Source of the DNA: CALMAK01 sp964392265
GTDB taxonomy: Bacteria; Patescibacteriota; Saccharimonadia; Saccharimonadales; Saccharimonadaceae
Length of the DNA: 64,000 nucleotides
NCBI GenBank assembly: GCA_964392265.1
Contig: CAYMOS010000004.1
Coordinates: 1-64,000, forward strand
Direction: 5' to 3'
A program made the position numbers and the translations under genes. The first letter of the stretch is position 1, and the number at the start of each line of letters is the position of its first letter. Positions 51,963-60,558 of the stretch are shown here, one piece after another. A model generated the notes under the pieces. The model made no database searches. It was given only the letters and a program-made list of their open reading frames with translations, and was not told where the DNA came from.

Positions 51963-52685
51963 ATGATTGATATACTTTTACCCCACCTGTTCACCTTCGC
52001 CTCTCTCCCTGGATTTGACCTTGTTGATCTAATCATTGGCCTAGGAATTTTTGCCATCCTCTTTGTGATCTTTGCCGAATCAGGCCTTTTAATTGGGTTC
52101 TTCCTCCCTGGTGATAGCCTGCTATTTACCGCCGGAGTTCTTTACCATACAGGCATTCTGCCAGGCAATCTCCCAATTCCTTTTTGGCTATTTCTCATAT
52201 TGTTATTTGTTGCCGCCGTCTTAGGCGATACAGTCGGGTACTGGTTTGGTCGTAAAACAGGGCCGCATATCTTCAAAAAGCCGGATGCCAAATTGTTCAA
52301 ACAAGGGCATATCCAAAAAGCACAAGCGTTTTACGAAAAACACGGTGGTAAAACCATCATCATCGCTCGCTTTGTGCCGATTGTGCGCACCTTTGCTCCT
52401 ATCGTAGCCGGCACGGCTAAGATGCAGTACAAGCGTTTTCTTGCCTTTAACCTCATTGGTGGTTTTCTCTGGACAGTTGGTGTTACTTCCTTAGGGTATT
52501 TTGTTGGAGCAGTGTTCCAGGCGGCCGGGCTTGATATTGATCACGTACTTCTCCCGATCATTCTGCTCATTATCCTTATCTCTGTCTTACCTCCAGCCAT
52601 CCATATTCTCAAAGACAAGAAAAATCGCGTCGCCCTATGGGAAGGGACCAAGCGTGAGATTCGCTCGATCTTTGGTAAAAAATAA
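51963..52685 (+). CDS. DedA family membrane protein
   Basis: About 240 residues. VFAESGLLIGFFLPGDSLLFTAG and IIARFVPIVRTFAPIVAGTAKMQYKRFLAFNLIGGFLW are the DedA hallmarks, including the helix with conserved arginines. DedA proteins move undecaprenyl phosphate and other lipids across the membrane. TACAAT lies 7 nt before the ATG. Confidence 0.93.
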   Translation: MIDILLPHLFTFASLPGFDLVDLIIGLGIFAILFVIFAESGLLIGFFLPGDSLLFTAGVLYHTGILPGNLPIPFWLFLILLFVAAVLGDTVGYWFGRKTGPHIFKKPDAKLFKQGHIQKAQAFYEKHGGKTIIIARFVPIVRTFAPIVAGTAKMQYKRFLAFNLIGGFLWTVGVTSLGYFVGAVFQAAGLDIDHVLLPIILLIILISVLPPAIHILKDKKNRVALWEGTKREIRSIFGKK

Positions 52686-52705
52686 TTACTCTCTAGCCTC
52701 GGAAA

Positions 52706-55516
52706 TTATAGCAACGGCCTGAGATACTGGCCGGTAAATGAGGCGGCTACCTTGACGATTTCTTCCGGCGTACCCTCAGCAACAACCTGTCCACCACCCA
52801 AACCACCTTCGGGACCCATATCAATAATGTAATCTGCCGTCTTGATGACATCAAGGTTGTGTTCGATAATCACCATGCTGTTTCCGCCTTCAACGAGTTG
52901 CTGCAAGATCGAAAGAAGTTTTTTCACATCCGCACTATGCAATCCCGTTGTTGGTTCGTCCAAAATATAGAGTGTCTTACCTGTACTGCGACGACTTAGT
53001 TCAGTTGCGAGTTTTATACGCTGCGCCTCACCACCACTAAAGGTCGTTGCTGGCTGTCCCAGGCGGATATACCCTAGACCTACCTCCACTAACGTATCCA
53101 GCTTGCGTGCAATGGCAGGAACATTTGCAAAGAATTCTGCTGCTTGCTCGACCGTCATTTCCAAAATATCAGCGATCGTGACGCCCTTGTATTTGATCTC
53201 GAGGGCCTCACGGTTGTAGCGTTTACCTTTACAGACATCACACGTCACGTAAACATCTGGCAAGAAATGCATTTCGATCTTGATCATGCCATCACCCTGA
53301 CAGTTCTCACAGCGGCCACCCTTGACGTTAAAGCTAAATCGGCCAGCCTTATAACCTCGGATATTTGCCTCAGGTGTCCCGGCAAATAATTCGCGGATTG
53401 GTGTGAAGATGCCCGTATAGGTTGCGGGATTAGAACGTGGCGTCCGCCCGATTGCCGATTGATCAATGATAATTGCCTTGTCCAGTTGCTTGATACCTTC
53501 GATATTTTCATGCGCCCCCGGCACGGTTTGTGCACGGTGAAGGCGAGCCGACAATTCCTTCGCCAAGATATCATTCACCAGGGTAGACTTACCACTGCCC
53601 GAGACACCCGAGACGACCGTTATAACACCGAGAGGGAATGCAACATCGATATTCTTCAGGTTATTTTCTTTAGCCCCACGAATGACGAGCTTGCGGTCTT
53701 TTTCAACTGGGCGACGTTTCTTGGGGACATCAATTTTCTCAGTCCCACTAAGGTATCGCCCGGTAATACTGTCTTTGTTCGCTGCGACTTCACCAGGCGT
53801 ACCAGCAGCGACTACCTGTCCACCATGAATACCAGCGCCAGGCCCGATATCTAATAGATAATCTGCCTCACGAATGGTGTCCTCGTCATGCTCGACCACA
53901 AGCACTGTATTGCCAAGATCACGCAGACTTTTTAGCGTGGCAATCAGACGATCGTTGTCGCGCTGATGAAGACCGATCGATGGTTCGTCAAGGACATACA
54001 ACACGCCCTGCAGACCCGCGCCAATCTGGGTCGCCAAACGAATACGTTGCGCCTCACCACCACTGAGGGTATTGGCTGCTCGCCCTAGTTCAAGGTAGTT
54101 CAAACCGACATTACTCATAAATCCTAGACGCGCGGTAATCTCCTTAAAGATTTGCTTGGCGATAAATTGCTCTTGTTCAGTTAGCTGCATTTGCTCAAAC
54201 ATATCAAGCGCCGCATCAATGCCTAACCCACAAATGTCCATAATATTGAGCCCGTGAACGGTTACTGCCAAGACAACCGGTTTTAGCCTTGCCCCCTGAC
54301 ACGCATGGCATTTGCGCTGGCGCATAAACCGTTCGATATCTTTGCGCATAAATTCGCTATCGGTCTCTTTGTGACGGCGCTCAAGATTAGGAATCACCCC
54401 TTCGTAGGTTGAGTCATAACTACGGCCACTGCCGACATCTACCGTGTACTTTTGGTTGCCCGTTCCGTACAGTACTTTTTGCAGAGAATCTTCCGATAAT
54501 TCTCGAACCGGCACATGGACACTAAAACCGTGCGCTTCGGCCACCCGTGCCAGCTTTTTCATATACCAGGCGTCGCTATTCACACGATTGTACGGACGAA
54601 TCGCACCTTCAGCGATTGTGAGGTTTGGATTGAACACCAAATCAGGATCGACCTCGAGGCGACTCCCTAGGCCAGTACACACGGGGCAGGCACCTTGCGG
54701 CGAATTAAAGCTAAAGAGGCGCGGTTCTAGTTCGGGGATATCCTCTGCGGGATGATCAACACAAGCATACCGTTGGCTATACGTTGTCAGTTCATCAGTA
54801 TCAGCATCAAGTAGCTCCACGACACCATCAGCGGCCTCAAGTGCCTGTTCAACTGACTGGGTAACACGGCTGATCATTTCGGGACCAAGGGCAATGCGAT
54901 CAACGACAATCTCGATATCGTGTTTGTAACTTTTTTGCAGTTCCGGGAACTCATCTAAGGCATACACGACGCCATCAACACGGGCACGAGCGAACCCGGC
55001 CTTTTGATATTGCTCGGGAACATGGGCAAATTCACCCTTCTTTTGTTTGACGATAGGGGCAAGAATCATTACGCGAGTACCGACAGGCCGCTTGATAATT
55101 TCATCAATAATATCCTGTGGCGTTCGCCGTGCTACCTCTTTGCCGCATATCGGACAGTGTGGCACGCCGATACGCGCATACAAGAGACGCAAATAATCAT
55201 AGATCTCTGTCACTGTCGCAACGGTACTGCGAGGATTGCGGCTGGTTGACTTTTGGTCAATCGAGATCGCCGGAGACAGACCATCAATACTGTCCACATC
55301 AGGCTTGTCCATAATACCTAGGAACTGCCTAGCATAGCTAGAGAGGCTTTCGACATAACGGCGCTGGCCTTCGGCATAGATCGTATCAAACGCCAGGCTG
55401 GATTTTCCTGATCCACTGAGGCCAGTGATGACCACTAATTTATCGCGTGGAATCTCAACATCCACGTTTTTTAGATTATGTTCGCGTGCACCACGTACTC
55501 GAATTACCTCTGACAT
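52706..55516 (-). CDS. uvrA: Excinuclease ABC subunit A
   Basis: About 936 residues, full length. First ATPase GLSGSGKSSLAFDT, zinc fingers CPICGKEVARRTPQ and CENCQGDGMIKIEMHFLPDVYVTCDVC, two signatures (NTLSGGEAQRI and TFSGGEAQRI), and VVSGVSGSGKSTLVND as the second Walker A. It finds DNA damage and loads UvrB. UvrC is encoded 14 kb away in the same direction. Confidence 0.97.
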   Translation of the reverse strand: MSEVIRVRGAREHNLKNVDVEIPRDKLVVITGLSGSGKSSLAFDTIYAEGQRRYVESLSSYARQFLGIMDKPDVDSIDGLSPAISIDQKSTSRNPRSTVATVTEIYDYLRLLYARIGVPHCPICGKEVARRTPQDIIDEIIKRPVGTRVMILAPIVKQKKGEFAHVPEQYQKAGFARARVDGVVYALDEFPELQKSYKHDIEIVVDRIALGPEMISRVTQSVEQALEAADGVVELLDADTDELTTYSQRYACVDHPAEDIPELEPRLFSFNSPQGACPVCTGLGSRLEVDPDLVFNPNLTIAEGAIRPYNRVNSDAWYMKKLARVAEAHGFSVHVPVRELSEDSLQKVLYGTGNQKYTVDVGSGRSYDSTYEGVIPNLERRHKETDSEFMRKDIERFMRQRKCHACQGARLKPVVLAVTVHGLNIMDICGLGIDAALDMFEQMQLTEQEQFIAKQIFKEITARLGFMSNVGLNYLELGRAANTLSGGEAQRIRLATQIGAGLQGVLYVLDEPSIGLHQRDNDRLIATLKSLRDLGNTVLVVEHDEDTIREADYLLDIGPGAGIHGGQVVAAGTPGEVAANKDSITGRYLSGTEKIDVPKKRRPVEKDRKLVIRGAKENNLKNIDVAFPLGVITVVSGVSGSGKSTLVNDILAKELSARLHRAQTVPGAHENIEGIKQLDKAIIIDQSAIGRTPRSNPATYTGIFTPIRELFAGTPEANIRGYKAGRFSFNVKGGRCENCQGDGMIKIEMHFLPDVYVTCDVCKGKRYNREALEIKYKGVTIADILEMTVEQAAEFFANVPAIARKLDTLVEVGLGYIRLGQPATTFSGGEAQRIKLATELSRRSTGKTLYILDEPTTGLHSADVKKLLSILQQLVEGGNSMVIIEHNLDVIKTADYIIDMGPEGGLGGGQVVAEGTPEEIVKVAASFTGQYLRPLL

Positions 55517-55578
55517 ATCCTACTAATTATACGCCAATTGGGTCTTTTTTTCTACCCGATAGTCTTGAGTAACGGCCT

Positions 55579-56610
55579 TTACTCTGCAGGTGGGATAGCG
55601 ATTTGAATTGCCGTACTATTGTTTGCTTGTGCATTTGGATAAGTAACCGTCATTGACTTTGCCGCGCCGACCGCTGCTTGCTCGTCATACCCGATAGCAA
55701 TAGTCTGGATTCTATCCGAGTTGGGTTGTGGAATCCACACCCATGGCGTTACCCCTGTTAAGGAAGTATAGTTAGCCTCGCTCGCAGCGGTACGTTCGGT
55801 AGCGATAGACAGCACCAGTGAGTTGGCAGTAGTCGTCGTCAGAGGCTGCGTCACTGTCGTTGTCGAGGTTCCATGTGGGTTACGATCACTAAAACTACCT
55901 ACCGTCCACGTATTTACCGCACCGCCGCCGCTTCCCCATACAAGGACGCCGCTCGAGGTATTAACACCAGTGTTACTAAATAACTGCTGGGCAGCGTCAC
56001 CCGCCTGCTTGATCTTGCCATACAAACAAGTTCTTAATGTCCCCGTGCCATTATTGCACGTACCAAGCAGCGTCCAGCCTGCTGGTGGCACCGGATTACC
56101 AGAATGATTATGAGCAAACACAACCACCATCCAAGATCCTGTACTAATCGACCCAACATCGACAACAATATTCACCCCTACCATGCTCTGGGTAATATTA
56201 GTAAAACCACCGCGCTCTGGAACATGCGAGCCGCCGGGTCCTCCAAGGCCTGCAATATGTCCACTACATACTCCCTCGGCAAGCCCTGAACTACTCGATA
56301 TATGCCAATCATTCACCCCAGATCGATTTGACGTCGCACTCAAACAGTATGTTGCCCCATCAGAATCATACTGATATCTTGTGCCTGCACTTTTTGCCAA
56401 TGCGGCATCAGAATCAGGATAGACACCGCTCTCAGCATAGGCTATACCAAGTTGGGTGGCCGCATTACGTAAATCCGATTTCAATGCAACCTCGGCTGCG
56501 CTGTTTTGAATCCCATTGTATGCAACAATTGAAATCGTTGCCAATATTGCAATCACTATGATCACGATTAATAGTTCTATGATTGTAAAGCCATAAGCTT
56601 TTCTCTTCAT
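55579..56610 (-). CDS. Type IV prepilin-like protein with external C-terminal domain
   Basis: About 343 residues from ATG 56610, TATACT 7 nt upstream. GFTIIELLIVIIVIAILATI is nearly identical to the N-terminus of the pilin at 36404. The pilin head includes YCLSATSNRSGVNDWHI. The C-terminal ~200 residues (VPERGGFTNITQSMVG...TAIQIAIPPAE) are Gly/Thr/Ser-rich beta-sandwich of unknown ligand and unrelated to the other pilin tail. Same pilus, different tip domains is a reasonable reading. Confidence 0.82.
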   Translation of the reverse strand: MKRKAYGFTIIELLIVIIVIAILATISIVAYNGIQNSAAEVALKSDLRNAATQLGIAYAESGVYPDSDAALAKSAGTRYQYDSDGATYCLSATSNRSGVNDWHISSSSGLAEGVCSGHIAGLGGPGGSHVPERGGFTNITQSMVGVNIVVDVGSISTGSWMVVVFAHNHSGNPVPPAGWTLLGTCNNGTGTLRTCLYGKIKQAGDAAQQLFSNTGVNTSSGVLVWGSGGGAVNTWTVGSFSDRNPHGTSTTTVTQPLTTTTANSLVLSIATERTAASEANYTSLTGVTPWVWIPQPNSDRIQTIAIGYDEQAAVGAAKSMTVTYPNAQANNSTAIQIAIPPAE

Positions 56611-56730
56611 GATCAATAGTATATAGTTTTCTCCCCTCATAGTCTAGCGCCAGCCTATACGCCCCATCGTTTTACAACATAATTTGGCTATGCTTGCAAT
56701 GTTACCCTCACCTCTTTATACTCATTCGAA

Positions 56731-57033
56731 ATGAAACAGTTCTACGTCGCCCTCATTATCATCGCCGTTGTCGCATTCGTGACATGGTTTGATGCGGCGA
56801 TTGTCTTTTTACTGTCAGGATTCATCCCGGGCATCAATGTCACACTGCCACCTTCAACCATGATCGCCGTGATGATTGCCAGCACCATTCTTGTGTTTGC
56901 CCTCCGCAAACGACGTATCGTGTATCAGGCGTGCCTAACGTTTTATGACGAACTATTTGGCATTGGCAAAAAAGATGCGCCAACCGAAGACAAAAAACCC
57001 GCTCGACCTCGCCGTCGCTACCAAGAGCTTTAG
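56731..57033 (+). CDS. Small two-helix membrane protein
   Basis: About 100 residues: two helices (FYVALIIIAVVAFVTWFDAAIVFLL and TMIAVMIASTILVFAL) and a basic C-terminal tail ending RPRRRYQEL. TATACT lies 8 nt before the ATG. Unknown function. Its stop overlaps that of exonuclease I. Confidence 0.7.
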   Translation: MKQFYVALIIIAVVAFVTWFDAAIVFLLSGFIPGINVTLPPSTMIAVMIASTILVFALRKRRIVYQACLTFYDELFGIGKKDAPTEDKKPARPRRRYQEL

Positions 57034-58448
57034 TCCTCGTTAATCGGCATGATGCTCTCTGCCCATAGCTGTAATTCCTGCAGAATGAACTGCTGATCAT
57101 CTGTCGCGTTCTGTGATAACTTGGCGAGAGACTTCATAAACCCAGGCAGGGTGCTCTGAATACGGCCAGCCCGCCATGTTTCCCACTCTGCCACCTCACC
57201 TTCAGAAAGTGAAGCAGGATAATTGCGCGCCTTGTAATGTAACAGTAGCGGTACTAATCGTTCGTCATCAAAACTTGGGTGAAAATCAGCGAGTTCACGT
57301 TCGCTTGCATTCCGGACTGTCTCAATACGAATCTTGTCCCGATCACCGACAAACCCATCATACAATTGTGCCTCAGGGTCAGGCGACTTCTTGAATTCGG
57401 GACGACCCTCTATGACCGTTCGAATATTCTCAGCAAAATGAGGCGCTTCCAATAATATTTTCTTATGCGCCTCAATGGTCGCCACCTCAAGATGAATCCG
57501 TTTCCAGCCTTCGGCCTGCTCTAATACCCCCAAAGGGGCAACCGCTGGCGCACGATTATATTGCAACTCCTTGACGGGAAGTTTTTGGAACCCTTCTGCC
57601 TGGCGGTCCTGCCAACTGGCAAACAACACATCCGCCAACTGTTTCCGGTCCATACTGATGAACGGCGTTGGATCATACCTCAAATCATAGACGACAACAT
57701 TGCCATTGCGTCCCGCCGTCAATGGAAACGCCACTGTGGTCTTGTCGTGCTCGGCGTCATAGCGACCACTGGTGTACACAAACGGTTTTTTATCATCAAG
57801 ATTGACGAGTTTCATCACTTCACGCTTATCACGCAACTTGAGAAGATAATCAAATAACTGCGGCTGCCGCGCATGAATCAGTTTTGCGACTTCAATCGTC
57901 GCAATCACATCACTAAGAGCATCGTGCGCCTTATAGTGATCAACGCCATTTAGTTTCGTCAGGAGTTCTAGCCGATTCGTCGCCTTGCCATCTTCGGTCA
58001 CCGGCCATTCGATACCATCAGGCCGAAGGGCGCGTGTCATACGAACAACGTCGAGGATATCCCAGCGTGACCGACCGTCTTTCCAGCTCCATTCATATGG
58101 GTCGTAAAAGTTACGCCATAGAAAATGACGCACAAACTCATCGTCAAACCGAATACTATTAAACCCAACGGCAATCGTATCGGGCGTAAAAATCTCTTCC
58201 GTCAACATCTTGGCAAACTCTGCTTCGGTGTAGCCGTCAGCTGCCGTCTGCTGGGGGGTAATACCCGTCACAAACAATGCCTCTGGGCTGGGTAAGGTAT
58301 CGTCACTCAGGCGAACCAGGGCGTTCACCGGATCGCCAATTGGAGTAAAATCCTTGTCAGTGCGTTGACCAGCAAACTGCATGATCCGATCATCGCGTGC
58401 GCTGAGACCAGAAGTCTCAAGGTCATAAAAGAAAAACGTTTGGGCCAT
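57030..58448 (-). CDS. sbcB: Exodeoxyribonuclease I
   Basis: About 472 residues from ATG 58448. FFFYDLETSGLSARDDRIMQFA is the DEDDh exonuclease site I, VGFNSIRFDDEF site II, and HDALSDV site III. The SH3-like and helical domains of ExoI complete it. It degrades single-stranded DNA 3' to 5' in repair and recombination. TATGCT is 6 nt before the ATG, directly after the terminator of the large RNA. Confidence 0.93.
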   Translation of the reverse strand: MAQTFFFYDLETSGLSARDDRIMQFAGQRTDKDFTPIGDPVNALVRLSDDTLPSPEALFVTGITPQQTAADGYTEAEFAKMLTEEIFTPDTIAVGFNSIRFDDEFVRHFLWRNFYDPYEWSWKDGRSRWDILDVVRMTRALRPDGIEWPVTEDGKATNRLELLTKLNGVDHYKAHDALSDVIATIEVAKLIHARQPQLFDYLLKLRDKREVMKLVNLDDKKPFVYTSGRYDAEHDKTTVAFPLTAGRNGNVVVYDLRYDPTPFISMDRKQLADVLFASWQDRQAEGFQKLPVKELQYNRAPAVAPLGVLEQAEGWKRIHLEVATIEAHKKILLEAPHFAENIRTVIEGRPEFKKSPDPEAQLYDGFVGDRDKIRIETVRNASERELADFHPSFDDERLVPLLLHYKARNYPASLSEGEVAEWETWRAGRIQSTLPGFMKSLAKLSQNATDDQQFILQELQLWAESIMPINED

Positions 58449-58461
58449 ATCTCTAGCATAA

Positions 58462-59094
58462 CAAAAAAACACCCGAGTTGGGTGTGTTCAGTTATTCATT
58501 GAAAAGTGACAGGTGGATATAGGCATGAAAAGGTAGGGGGTGACGGAACCGAGGAGGCGGGGCCTCTGTTGTCGGGCGCGGAAGCGCTTCCTCGGTCCCG
58601 TCCGGGTGGATGAGTGTACAGCAGCGAGCCCCAAGGGGCTAGGGTCTTCGTTTCACGACGTTCTCCTCTCGAAAAAAACAGACGACTGTCTCGATGGTTG
58701 CCGCTAGATGCGGCTCACGGCGGTGAACGATTCACCGTGTACTCCTTCCTTTCGTTCCGTCTTGGAACGAAGTCGATTCGCCGTTACCCCATGCGGATGT
58801 CGGGGGTCTCGGACGGCGAATGCCGGGTAGTCGGTAGGCTCGAGGTGAACCTCACGGGGGTGAACGGCTCATGCCGCTCCTTTCGGATCAAGTCCATTAT
58901 CATTTGCGCCTGTCGATGTCGGTGGCGCCGCCAAATAATAACAGACAACGAACATTGTCAGCCTACGGTCTCTCTTGCCGCAGGTGGCAACCTATCAACT
59001 GTGATAAGCTCTCATCTGCGTCAAAATGACCGGATTTCTTCTCTATATCCAACCTGTCAAAGTGCGGTTCGGGGGCAATGCCTCACCCGACCGT
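58462..59094 (-). ncRNA. Large structured non-coding RNA, unknown class (~630 nt)
   Basis: No protein gene is convincing here. The 5' part 59058-59043 and the 3' part 58522-58508 form a closing stem of 15 pairs with one bulge. Inside are many clean hairpins: ATTCGCCGT/ACGGCGAAT, CTTCGTTCC/GGAACGAAAG, GACAAT/GTTGTC, TTGCC/GGCAA, AGCCCC/GGGGCT and a 13-bp stem at the 3' side (58545-58557 with 58590-58602). It ends in a rho-independent terminator (58462-58485, seven U). Signatures of RNase P (GAGGAAAGTCC) and tmRNA (TTCGA T-loop, CCA end) are absent. Three tiny frames with strong purine-rich leads (MSRSPP, VNRSPP, VKRRP) are embedded, perhaps by chance. Confidence 0.65.
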
Positions 59095-59100
59095 ATGTGA

Positions 59101-59129
59101 ATTATAGCATACTAATGCAATAATGTCAA
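59101..59129 (-). promoter_or_regulatory. Consensus promoter of the large RNA
   Basis: On the minus strand TTGACA (59129-59124), exactly 17 bases, then TATAAT (59106-59101). No other promoter seen in the window matches both boxes perfectly. It implies strong constitutive transcription from about 59094. Confidence 0.85.
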
Positions 59130-59145
59130 TACTATTATATCAAGA

Positions 59146-60444
59146 TTATTGTTCGATCAATGTAAATAACTGGCTATCACCAATCTGGATCCAGCTTTCA
59201 CCAACAGCACCCTTGCGTGTCAGTTCATGACTGATACCAAACTTTTTCATGATATCACGGAGGCGATTCAACCCCTCAAAGTTGTCAAAGTTAGTGCGAC
59301 GAGCAAACTTTTCGATTTTGTCACCTGATACGAGATAGATCATCTCGCCCTCTTCATCCTCGGTCACCTCGATCGTCCAGGCACTTTCGCGCTGTGCATC
59401 GGTCAAACCAATCACCGGGAGGTCTTCGGCTTCCTGATCTGGCTCATCGGTCACCGTTCGTACTGTCGTTACCGCCCTACGGAGCGCCCGCAAGACTTCC
59501 TTCAGCCCCTTGTGTGCCGTCGCTGAAATGGCGAATAGCTCTACCCCTTCACCAGCAACTGCGCGGATAGCCTGCATCTGCATCGTAATAATTTCTTCGT
59601 CCAACCCTTCAGTTTTGGTCAGAGCGACCACTTCTGGGCGGTCGAGGAGTGATGGACTATACAGTTTCAACTCATTACGGATGGTCGTATAGGCCGTGGC
59701 GATATCATCGGTATACGCATCGATGAGGTGCAATAAGACCGACGTACGCTCGACATGACGCAAGAAGGCGTCACCGAGGCCCTTGCCGTCGCTAGCACCT
59801 TCAATCAACCCTGGAATGTCTGCAATCAATAGTGAGCCATCGTCGATATCTGCCACACCAAGGTTTGGCGTTAACGTCGTAAAGGCATAATCGGCAATTT
59901 CTGGACGAGCATTTGACACCACACTAAGAAAGGTTGATTTGCCAGCGTTTGGAAACCCAACAAGCCCGACATCAGCCAATAATTTCAGCTCCAACTCTGC
60001 CTCAAACGCGTCACCAGGCTCGCCCACCTCTGCAATCCGTGGCGTCTGACGCACTGATGACTTGAAATGCGCGTTACCAAAGCCACCGTCACCCCCCATT
60101 GCCACCACAATCTGTTGATCATGATAGGTCAGATCGGCAATCACCTTATCAGCCTTCTTTACGACTGTTCCTACCGGCACCTTGACGATAAGATCAACAC
60201 CAGAACGACCTTGGCGTTTTGCTTTGCTACCGTTGACACCATTCTCGGCCTTTAGTTCTGGTTTATAGCGAAAGTCAATTAAGGTATTGAGGTTATTGGT
60301 CGCCTGAAATATAACATCACCACCCTTGCCACCGTTACCCCCGTCAGGTCCACCCTTGTCGACATAAATCTCATGACGAAAACTGACCGCGCCATCACCG
60401 CCGCGGCCCGCCTGAATCAGTACTTTTGCTGTATCGACAAACAT
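59146..60444 (-). CDS. obg: GTPase Obg
   Basis: About 432 residues. The glycine-rich Obg fold (AGRGGDGAVSFRHEIYVDKGGPDGGNGGKGGD) precedes the G domain (GFPNAGKSTFLS, DIPGLIEGA, TKTEG) and a C-terminal OCT domain ending IGDSQLFTLIE. It acts in 50S assembly and stress control. TATAAT is 8 nt before the ATG. Confidence 0.97.
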   Translation of the reverse strand: MFVDTAKVLIQAGRGGDGAVSFRHEIYVDKGGPDGGNGGKGGDVIFQATNNLNTLIDFRYKPELKAENGVNGSKAKRQGRSGVDLIVKVPVGTVVKKADKVIADLTYHDQQIVVAMGGDGGFGNAHFKSSVRQTPRIAEVGEPGDAFEAELELKLLADVGLVGFPNAGKSTFLSVVSNARPEIADYAFTTLTPNLGVADIDDGSLLIADIPGLIEGASDGKGLGDAFLRHVERTSVLLHLIDAYTDDIATAYTTIRNELKLYSPSLLDRPEVVALTKTEGLDEEIITMQMQAIRAVAGEGVELFAISATAHKGLKEVLRALRRAVTTVRTVTDEPDQEAEDLPVIGLTDAQRESAWTIEVTEDEEGEMIYLVSGDKIEKFARRTNFDNFEGLNRLRDIMKKFGISHELTRKGAVGESWIQIGDSQLFTLIEQ

Positions 60445-60463
60445 ATCAATTTATTATATCATA

Positions 60464-60489
60464 ATCACCCCTGAAAATACAGGGGTGAT
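60464..60489. terminator. Hairpin between LysM-CHAP and obg
   Basis: ATCACCCCTG, loop AAAATA, CAGGGGTGAT. Ten perfect pairs. On the minus strand it follows the LysM-CHAP gene and has few T after it, so it may be a weak terminator. Confidence 0.6.
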
Positions 60490-60558
60490 TTAAAACAGAT
60501 CTTTCATGCGGGTGTGGTGAAGTGGGACGGCACCCGTGCAGATGAGGTATATCGCTCG

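Noticed and set aside
58508..59058. RNase P RNA, tmRNA or group II intron for the large RNA
   Set aside because: No GAGGAAAGTCC, no TTCGA T-loop with CCA end, and the hairpin near 59060-59093 does not fit a domain V helix. Only a covariance search could exclude them fully.
58614..59123. A 169-codon open frame on the plus strand across the large RNA
   Set aside because: Its composition is Arg/Ser/Cys-rich and without domains, no ribosome-binding site precedes it, and it opposes the promoter and terminator of the RNA.
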